Part shown: in pieces, positions 6,503 to 11,607 of the stretch
How the letters are laid out: each line of letters begins with the position of its first letter
Position numbering within the stretch: the first letter of the stretch is position 1
Notes under the pieces: generated by a model
Databases searched by the model: none
Told to the model about the DNA's origin: nothing
The model's input: the letters and a program-made list of their open reading frames with translations, nothing else
Made by a program: the position numbers and the translations under genes
NCBI GenBank assembly: GCA_025927515.1
Contig: JAICLG010000083.1
Span: forward strand, 1 to 11,607
Length of the DNA: 11,607 nt
Origin: Hyphomicrobium sp.
Lineage (GTDB): Bacteria; Pseudomonadota; Alphaproteobacteria; Rhizobiales; Hyphomicrobiaceae
Direction: 5' to 3'

Positions 6503-7811
6503 AAATAGCAAAGCCGAGACGACGCCCAAGGATGCGCAACCGGTGTTCGATTCGTTTGACGACGAAAGCGAGGAAAAGGGTTCCTCGAACTCCGGCCATG
6601 TACCCGTTGCGCCACAGTACGGCGAGCACACCGGCCGCTGGATTGGCTTTCTCGCACTGGTGATCGCAGTCGGGCTGGGCACAGCCTTCTTCACCGTGAA
6701 TAAAATCAAGGCGCGAGAAGAATTTGGGCTGCAGCAGGACACACAGAAGAAAATCGCAACGCTGCCGCTCGTCGACGTGGCAGTAGCGAAACCTGCCCCC
6801 GGCTACAAGTCATTGATTCTTCCTGCCGCAACGAAAGCTTGGTACCGGACGACAATATATTCCCGCGTCAGCGGATATCTTCAGGATTGGAACGTCGACA
6901 TCGGCGATCGCGTCAGGAAGGGCCAGATCCTGGCAACGATAGAAACTCCGGATCTTGACGCTCAACTTGACGCCGCCCGGGCCGAACTGAAGGCTGCAGA
7001 GGCCGAAGCCAAAGTCAGAGAGGCCGATGCCAATTTCGCGCGAACCACTTACGATCGTTGGCGTGATTCGCCTAAAGGCGTTGTCTCCGATCAGGAGCGC
7101 GAGGCGAAAAAGGCCGGCGCTGCGAGCAGCATTGCCCAACTCAATGCAGCCAAAGCAAAAGTTGCCGTGGATCAGGCGAAGGTGAATGGGTTGACCACGC
7201 TCACTGGATTCAAAAACGTCACGGCACCATTCGACGGTATCATCACGGACCGCCGGATCGATCCTGGCGACCTCGTCACCGCAGGTAGCGCATCGAGCAC
7301 GACGCCGCTCTTCGTCATCCAACAGACCGACAAGATCCGTGTTTTCGCGAACGTTCCCCAAGGTGTTGCCGCTGGCCTTGCAGTCGGCGCGCCCGTCCGG
7401 GTGACGACGAACGATGGAACGGGCCGCACATACGACGGGAAAATCACGCGAATGAACGGATCGCTCGATCCGCAAGCGCGTACGATGCAGATTGAAATCG
7501 TGCTGCCGAATTCCGATTACGCACTCGCGCCCGGCATGTACGTTCGCGCACGATTTGATGTGAGACAAAGGGCGACCGTCCGGGTTCCGGCGAGCGCCAT
7601 CGTTTTCCGGTCGAAGGGCCCGCAAGTCGCGGTCGTCGGTACCGACGGCAGAATATCTTTCCACAGCGTCACTATCGTTACAGACGATGGTGAATTCGTG
7701 GACCTCGGTTCCGGCCTAAAGCCCGGAGAAGATGTTGCGTTGAACATTAGCAACCAGATCGCGACCGGCGACAAGGTCGCGATTAGCAACTCTCCCGGAG
7801 CCCAGAGTTAA
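6489..7811 (+). CDS. RND efflux membrane fusion protein (HlyD/AcrA-like adaptor)
   Basis: Periplasmic adaptor joining the permease to the outer-membrane channel. From TTG 6489 it has 440 residues; a GTG at 6450 would add 13. An acidic, Ser-rich cytoplasmic stretch of about 50 residues precedes one membrane anchor (WIGFLALVIAVGLGTAFFTV, about 51-70), so it is anchored by a transmembrane helix rather than a lipid. Next come the first lipoyl half (YSRVSGYLQDWNVDIGDRVRKGQILATIETPDLD, about 124-157), an Ala/Lys/Glu-rich alpha-helical hairpin (about 158-235), the second lipoyl half (VTAPFDGIITDRRIDPGDLV, about 244-263), and beta-barrel and membrane-proximal domains to the end (PGMYVRARFDV, VPASAIVF). 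It overlaps the permease by 14 bp, and its TAA shares one base with the ATG of the next gene, so the three genes are a tight operon. Confidence 0.93.
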   Translation: MQLRKNSKAETTPKDAQPVFDSFDDESEEKGSSNSGHVPVAPQYGEHTGRWIGFLALVIAVGLGTAFFTVNKIKAREEFGLQQDTQKKIATLPLVDVAVAKPAPGYKSLILPAATKAWYRTTIYSRVSGYLQDWNVDIGDRVRKGQILATIETPDLDAQLDAARAELKAAEAEAKVREADANFARTTYDRWRDSPKGVVSDQEREAKKAGAASSIAQLNAAKAKVAVDQAKVNGLTTLTGFKNVTAPFDGIITDRRIDPGDLVTAGSASSTTPLFVIQQTDKIRVFANVPQGVAAGLAVGAPVRVTTNDGTGRTYDGKITRMNGSLDPQARTMQIEIVLPNSDYALAPGMYVRARFDVRQRATVRVPASAIVFRSKGPQVAVVGTDGRISFHSVTIVTDDGEFVDLGSGLKPGEDVALNISNQIATGDKVAISNSPGAQS

Positions 7812-9343
7812 TGAGATCAAAGGGGGGATTCAAACTACTTCTCGCTGTCGCTCTCTGCACGCTGTCAGGATGCACGGTCGGTCCGGATTATCTATTGCCC
7901 GAAATCGGCACGCCCCATCTCTTTACGGGCAGCATAGGTGGCAGAAATCAAAACATCGTATCGGTCAATCAAGCCGATTCCGCGTCGATCGTGCATTGGT
8001 GGTCGCTGCTCAAGGATGCCGAGCTCGAATCCCTGATCGACCGGGCGATCATCGCAAATCCGGACATCAAAATTGCTGCCCGTCGGATATTGGCAGCACG
8101 CGAAAACGAAATCGCCGTTCGCGGTGGCGCGCTGCCGGAAGTCGAAGCAAGTGGCGGAGCCGCGCGCGGTTCGGGAACGAATTCCACCAAAGGGCGCGTC
8201 TCGTCACCGCTCAATGCGGGAACCGATACGACGGACCTGAAAGAGATCACCTACGTCGCGGGCTTCGATGCGGGCTGGGAGATCGATCTATTCGGAAAGA
8301 ACCGTCGCGCGCTCGAAGCGGCGCAGGATATGACGGATGAGGCTGTCGAGACGCGACGCGCGGTGCTGGTCTCCGTCGTTTCCGAGGTCGCGCGTGCCTA
8401 CGTCGAGACACGCGGAATCCAGGCACGGCTCAAGGCCCTGAACGAAGACGTTGCCCGCGCACGCAAGACGCTCAATCTCGTTCAAACGCGCTTCAAAAGA
8501 GGACTGACCAACGAACTCGACGTTACGTTGGCATCGCGCGAGTTGAACGCGCTCAATGCGCGCGTCGCGCCGCTGTCAGCCGACGAATACGGCAGCTGCG
8601 GCCGGATTGCGATCCTCTTGAACACCTACACGGGCGGCGTATGCGAAGAGCTCGCGGCGTTCAAAAAGATTCCCGACACGCCGAAGACGATCAAGACGGG
8701 ATTGCCCGTCGATGTCATACGCAGGCGGCCCGACGTTCGCGCGGCCGAGCGCGCACTCGCCGTCGAAACCGCACGTATCGGCATTGCAACGGCCGACCTC
8801 TTCCCGCGCGTCGCGATCACGGTCGGTGGCGGCGCGCAAGGACAAGGCTTGGGCGTTATGCCGGTCGTCTCGAAAAGCATTTATTCCGTCGGGCCGTCAC
8901 TCTATTGGCCGCTGCTTGACTTCGGCACGCTCGATGCCATCGTGCACGTCCAGCAGTTGCACGCAGACGAAGCGCTCCTCAATTACAAACATGTGGTCAT
9001 CAAGAGCGTGAACGAGGTCAACATGGGCCTCGCCCGCTATCGCGCGCTGATGTCGACGCTAAAAGCCCTGGGAAGCGCCGTTGACGAGAGCAAACGTGCC
9101 GTCGAGCTTGCGACCGAGCGCTACGATCGTGGTGTAACGGATTTTCTGAATGTTCTCGATGCGGAACGGCAGGAAAACGAGCTGGAGATCCAATATGCCC
9201 AGGCGAGAGCTGACGCGGCGGACTCCTTCATCGCCGTCTACAAAGCGCTCGGTGGCGGTTGGGAGATGTTTGACGAGCCCTTACCGCAGCCGACCGCAAA
9301 GCCGGCCATTATTGCGGCGTTCCAGCACCTGCGCGCTGGCTGA
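7811..9343 (+). CDS. NodT-family outer-membrane efflux lipoprotein (TolC-like channel)
   Basis: Encodes 510 residues and forms the outer-membrane exit duct of the pump. A lipoprotein signal peptide ends in the lipobox LSGC with C21 as the lipidated residue, followed by the typical TVGPDY. The two OEP repeats show family landmarks: HWWSLLKDAELESLIDRAI.ANPDIKIAARRI (about 62-93), FDAGWEIDLFGKNRRALEAA (152-171), GLPVDVIRRRPDVRAAERAL (297-316), ATADLFPRVAITVGG (327-340) and ERYDRGVTDFLNVLDAERQENELE (436-459). The long Ala/Arg/Glu-rich segments between them are the helical barrel. ATG overlaps the adaptor stop (TAATG); CGGAG at 7796-7800 is a serviceable ribosome-binding site. Two cysteines, C263 and C278, lie close together in the segment linking the repeats, which could form a disulfide. 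It is the last gene of the operon and is followed by a stem-loop at 9416-9450. Confidence 0.94.
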   Translation: MRSKGGFKLLLAVALCTLSGCTVGPDYLLPEIGTPHLFTGSIGGRNQNIVSVNQADSASIVHWWSLLKDAELESLIDRAIIANPDIKIAARRILAARENEIAVRGGALPEVEASGGAARGSGTNSTKGRVSSPLNAGTDTTDLKEITYVAGFDAGWEIDLFGKNRRALEAAQDMTDEAVETRRAVLVSVVSEVARAYVETRGIQARLKALNEDVARARKTLNLVQTRFKRGLTNELDVTLASRELNALNARVAPLSADEYGSCGRIAILLNTYTGGVCEELAAFKKIPDTPKTIKTGLPVDVIRRRPDVRAAERALAVETARIGIATADLFPRVAITVGGGAQGQGLGVMPVVSKSIYSVGPSLYWPLLDFGTLDAIVHVQQLHADEALLNYKHVVIKSVNEVNMGLARYRALMSTLKALGSAVDESKRAVELATERYDRGVTDFLNVLDAERQENELEIQYAQARADAADSFIAVYKALGGGWEMFDEPLPQPTAKPAIIAAFQHLRAG

Positions 9344-9415
9344 ATAATGAGTTGCAACCACAGCCGGAGCAAACGCCTTAGAGCAAAGACGAAATGAAAG
9401 CACTCGCGCAAGCGA

Positions 9416-9450
9416 AGAGCACATCGACGGCCTTCGCCTAGATGTGCTCT
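9416..9450. terminator. Stem-loop between convergent operons, probable bidirectional terminator
   Basis: AGAGCACATC (9416-9425) pairs perfectly with GATGTGCTCT (9441-9450) around a 15-nt loop that itself contains a small GGC-CTTC-GCC hairpin (9429-9438). It sits 72 bp after the outer-membrane factor stop and 23 bp after the yghU-type stop on the other strand, where a shared terminator is expected. There is no good T-run on either side, so it may instead be a transcript-stabilising hairpin or a member of a dispersed repeat. Confidence 0.5.
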
Positions 9451-9473
9451 CTGTTCCGCCGCACGCCTGACGC

Positions 9474-10343
9474 TCAGGTCTCCAGCTTATCTTGAGTTCT
9501 CGTCTTAAAGTCGCTCGCATCGTGACGCTCGTGCAATTGATCCGCGAGCGGGCCGGTAATGCGATTGACCATGCGTCCGCGCTTCACAGCCGGACGTTCC
9601 CAGATCGCATCGGCCCAGCGCATCACGTGCGTATAGTCCTGCACCGCTAGAAACTCGGCGACGCCATAAACCTCGCCCCTGACAACCCCTCCATACCAGG
9701 GCCAAATTGCGATATCGGCGATCGAATACTCATCGCCCGCCATGAACTGATGGTCTGCCAGATGCCGATTGAGCACGTCCAACTGGCGCTTGGCCTCCAT
9801 GGCAAAACGATTGATCGCATATTCGATTTTTTCCGGAGCGTAGGTGTAGAAATGCCCTAATCCGCCGCCCAAATAGGGCGCACTCCCCATTTGCCAGAAC
9901 AACCAATTCAATGCCTCGGTGCGCTTATCCGGATCCCTCGGCAACAACGCACCGAATTTTTCTGCGAGATGAAGCAGGATCGAGCCGGATTCAAACACGC
10001 GCCTCGGCTTCTCACCGCTGCGATCCATGAGAGCCGGAATCTTTGAATTCGGATTGATCTCGACGAAGCCGCTGCCGAACTGATCGCCGTCGTTGATGCG
10101 GATCAGCCAAGCATCATACTCCGCGCCCGTATGCCCGAGCGCCAGCAGCTCTTCGAGCATCACCGTGACCTTCACGCCGTTAGGAGTAGCGAGCGAATAG
10201 AGCTGTAACGGATGCTTCCCGACCGGCAGTTCCTTCTCGTGGGTGGGGCCCGCAACCGGCCGGTTGATGGATGCAAACTGTCCCCCGCTTGGCTTCTTCC
10301 ACTGCCAGACCTTCGGTGGCGTATAACCGGCTGAGTCATTCAT
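9474..10343 (-). CDS. yghU: Glutathione-dependent disulfide-bond oxidoreductase, YghU type
   Basis: Encodes 289 residues, matching E. coli YghU (about 288) closely from end to end: KVW.W.K..GG.FA.INRPV.GPTHEK.LPVGKHPLQLYSL.TPNG near the N-terminus and GPL..QLHERHDASDF near the C-terminus. It is a cytosolic glutathione-transferase-fold enzyme that uses glutathione to reduce disulfides and organic hydroperoxides. The thioredoxin-like domain covers about residues 44-133, with TPNG (53-56) in the active-site loop and FESGSI (117-122) for the glutathione gamma-glutamyl group. The helical domain covers about 140-265 with the GDEYSIADIAIWPW signature (203-216). The first 43 residues are the family's N-terminal extension, intact here. 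The ATG has only a weak GGAA 7 nt upstream. It lies 116 bp downstream of the alpha/beta hydrolase on the same strand and converges on the efflux operon; any role alongside the pump is conjecture. Confidence 0.95.
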   Translation of the reverse strand: MNDSAGYTPPKVWQWKKPSGGQFASINRPVAGPTHEKELPVGKHPLQLYSLATPNGVKVTVMLEELLALGHTGAEYDAWLIRINDGDQFGSGFVEINPNSKIPALMDRSGEKPRRVFESGSILLHLAEKFGALLPRDPDKRTEALNWLFWQMGSAPYLGGGLGHFYTYAPEKIEYAINRFAMEAKRQLDVLNRHLADHQFMAGDEYSIADIAIWPWYGGVVRGEVYGVAEFLAVQDYTHVMRWADAIWERPAVKRGRMVNRITGPLADQLHERHDASDFKTRTQDKLET

Positions 10344-10428
10344 ATGATGTTTCCACTATCGCTGGCGGCCGTATACCTGAGCAAGCGAACATCATCTACC
10401 GCCATAACCCACCCAACAACAGCCCCAA

Positions 10429-10444
10429 GGCGAGACCGCTCGCC
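10429..10444 (-). terminator. Short GC hairpin just after the hydrolase gene
   Basis: GGCGAG (10429-10434) pairs with CTCGCC (10439-10444) around a 4-nt loop, starting 16 nt beyond the hydrolase stop codon. On the minus strand it is followed by a T/G-rich stretch (TTGGGGCTGTTGTT) rather than a clean T-run. It could be a weak or attenuating terminator between the hydrolase and yghU. A 9-bp direct repeat ACCGCTCGC (10435-10443 and 10448-10456) overlaps it. Confidence 0.33.
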
Positions 10445-10459
10445 GCAACCGCTCGCTCG

Positions 10460-11446
10460 CTAACGCGCATCGTCCGACATCGGGAGCAGAAAACGCTTGA
10501 TCGCAGCCGCCAGAGCCTCGAGCTCGATCACACCAATCGACATGTGCGAACGACCATCGAGTTCCACAACTTGAACGTTTGGCAGTTCACGGTGGATGCG
10601 CGCGATGCTTGCCTGCCGGAACGGATCCACCACGCGCCCTTCAAAATCGCGCAGTTTCTTGACCAATTCCGCATCAGTGCGATCCACCGGGAAGAACGAA
10701 GTCGCGTAGATCGCGAGCGCAGGCGCCCGGACCTTGGTATAATCGCGCCGCCATTCTCCAAGCGTCGTCATAAGCGCCGTGAGCACTTCTATTGACGGGA
10801 TTGGATCGACCCTGCCGTTCGGCGCAATCCGCACGGCATCGCGAAGAAACGCTTCGAGCGCCGGCGTCCAACGAACAGCGCGGCCAACCCATGCCGCATG
10901 ATACCAGCTTCTGAGATTGTCGAACGAACGCAGCGTCTGGGGGCGAGGACTGTTGGTGACGAGCACGTCGGTGAACGGCTTAAAGAACGCTGGGTCAGAC
11001 CAATCGTAGCCGCCATCCAGATAAACGAGCTTGTCGACGCGTTCCGGATAGCGCCCCGCGAACTCGGTGATTTCGTTTCCGCCCATCGACCAGCCGAGCA
11101 GATTGGCCCGTCCGATGCCGAGATCATCGAGAAGACAGCGAAGATCGCCGACGAGAGCCTCGGAGTCGTAACGTCCGGACGGTGCATCGGATTGTCCGTG
11201 TCCACGCCTGGCATAGGCAAGCACACGAAAAGAGTCGCGCAGTAATGGCGCAAGATCATCGAAGATGTGCGGACTATTCGCGATCCCGTGAATCAAGACA
11301 AGCGGCGCGCCGTTGCCGCCCCAATCGAGAAAATTGAGTCGAACACCGTCGCCTTGGGCAAATCTCGATTGATGAGGTGAAGCGTCGCTCCACTCCGCGG
11401 CATTCGTCGCATTTGCTGCGCCGCTCCGAGCGTCTCCTGTGCTCAT
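10460..11446 (-). CDS. Alpha/beta-hydrolase fold protein
   Basis: Encodes 328 residues from ATG 11446. This start is preferred to the ATG at 11533 because AGGA and AAAGG lie 8 and 4 nt before it, and the extra 29 upstream residues look like leader sequence rather than protein. The fold is clear: PLVLIHGIANSPHIFDDLAPLL (oxyanion-hole HG at 53-54), RVLAYARRGHGQSDAP, nucleophile elbow GWSMGG with S120, and C-terminal GRSHMS with H301. D255 in FFPVDRTD is the likeliest acid of the triad. There is no signal peptide, so it should be cytosolic. The scaffold serves esterases, epoxide hydrolases, haloperoxidase-like and C-C bond hydrolases; the substrate cannot be told, since no family-specific lid motif is recognised. 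It is upstream of yghU on the same strand with 116 bp between, so co-transcription is possible but a hairpin lies in the gap. Confidence 0.9.
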   Translation of the reverse strand: MSTGDARSGAANATNAAEWSDASPHQSRFAQGDGVRLNFLDWGGNGAPLVLIHGIANSPHIFDDLAPLLRDSFRVLAYARRGHGQSDAPSGRYDSEALVGDLRCLLDDLGIGRANLLGWSMGGNEITEFAGRYPERVDKLVYLDGGYDWSDPAFFKPFTDVLVTNSPRPQTLRSFDNLRSWYHAAWVGRAVRWTPALEAFLRDAVRIAPNGRVDPIPSIEVLTALMTTLGEWRRDYTKVRAPALAIYATSFFPVDRTDAELVKKLRDFEGRVVDPFRQASIARIHRELPNVQVVELDGRSHMSIGVIELEALAAAIKRFLLPMSDDAR

Positions 11447-11450
11447 ATCG

Positions 11451-11458
11451 CCTTTCCT
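11451..11458 (-). promoter_or_regulatory. Ribosome-binding site deciding the hydrolase start
   Basis: On the minus strand AGGAAAGG is followed by CGAT and then ATG 11446. No comparable purine-rich site is visible before the alternative ATG at 11533. Confidence 0.55.
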
Positions 11459-11474
11459 AAAGCCATGCCTGAAA

Positions 11475-11509
11475 ACGAAAATAAAAGAATTTTCGTCGCT
11501 CCGAAGCAA
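11475..11509 (-). promoter_or_regulatory. Candidate promoter and overlapping operator of the hydrolase gene
   Basis: On the minus strand TTGCTT (complement of 11504-11509) and TTTTAT (complement of 11481-11486) are 17 bp apart, the preferred sigma-70 spacing, though both boxes are imperfect. They lie about 30 nt before the chosen start codon's leader. An 8-bp inverted repeat, ACGAAAAT (11475-11482) and ATTTTCGT (11489-11496) with a 6-nt spacer, covers the -10 box and part of the spacer, where a repressor could block transcription. Confidence 0.35.
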
Positions 11510-11607
11510 GACTATTGCATATGAAACTTCCACATCGATGAAACGGAAGTAAAGGCGTGGTGCGAATATCTTCCATATTGAGCAATTGAACGAATTGGAA
11601 TAACTGC

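Noticed and set aside
5693..6742. 349-codon open frame antisense to the permease 3' end and adaptor 5' end
   Set aside because: It lies entirely opposite strongly supported genes; its translation is His/Arg/Glu-rich without domains, as expected for the complement of GC-rich coding sequence.
6810..7664. 284-codon open frame antisense to the adaptor gene
   Set aside because: Opposite a clear HlyD-type gene, Arg/Asp-rich, no ribosome-binding site or recognisable domain.
11447..11533. 29-residue N-terminal extension of the hydrolase from ATG 11533
   Set aside because: No ribosome-binding site at 11533, a good one at 11446, and the stretch contains the best promoter candidate.
1..11607. CRISPR arrays, tRNAs, insertion sequences, phage or toxin-antitoxin genes
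   Set aside because: None seen: no regularly spaced repeats, no tRNA-like cloverleaf noticed, no transposase or integrase text in any frame.

Overview
The window is about 11.6 kb of GC-rich chromosomal DNA with dense coding and short gene overlaps. A FixJ-type regulator paired with a FixL-like (HPK4) kinase, a NodT-type outer-membrane lipoprotein and a small secreted protein of a kind I associate with Rhizobiales all point to an alphaproteobacterium, probably Hyphomicrobiales. This placement is inferred from protein character, not from a marker gene. I see no rRNA, tRNA, insertion sequence, phage gene or CRISPR array.

Layout. Positions 1-316 hold no convincing gene. A small exported Cys/His-containing protein (317-601, +) converges on, and overlaps by 13 bp, a two-component operon on the minus strand: a membrane sensor kinase with a MASE1-like region (1260-2900) followed by a FixJ-type response regulator (589-1263), joined by an ATGA overlap. 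A 395-bp divergent intergenic region (2901-3295), rich in short perfect inverted repeats, separates the kinase from a plus-strand tripartite efflux operon: RND permease (3296-6502), membrane fusion protein (about 6489-7811) and NodT-family outer-membrane factor (7811-9343). All three efflux genes overlap end to end. A strong stem-loop (9416-9450) lies between the efflux operon and two minus-strand genes that converge on it: a YghU-type glutathione-dependent oxidoreductase (9474-10343) and an alpha/beta hydrolase (10460-11446).

How the parts fit. The tripartite pump would span both membranes and export a small molecule whose identity the sequence does not show. The divergent kinase and regulator are the obvious candidate local regulators, and the palindromes between them are candidate binding sites; this is inference from arrangement. 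The YghU homologue and hydrolase suggest a detoxification flavour but have no demonstrated link to the pump.

Nothing here is clearly a new system. The points most worth a second look are the altered proton-relay residues of the RND permease (AcrB D407/D408 to D/N, K940 to A), the set of palindromes in the divergent region, and the small exported protein tail-to-tail with the regulator.
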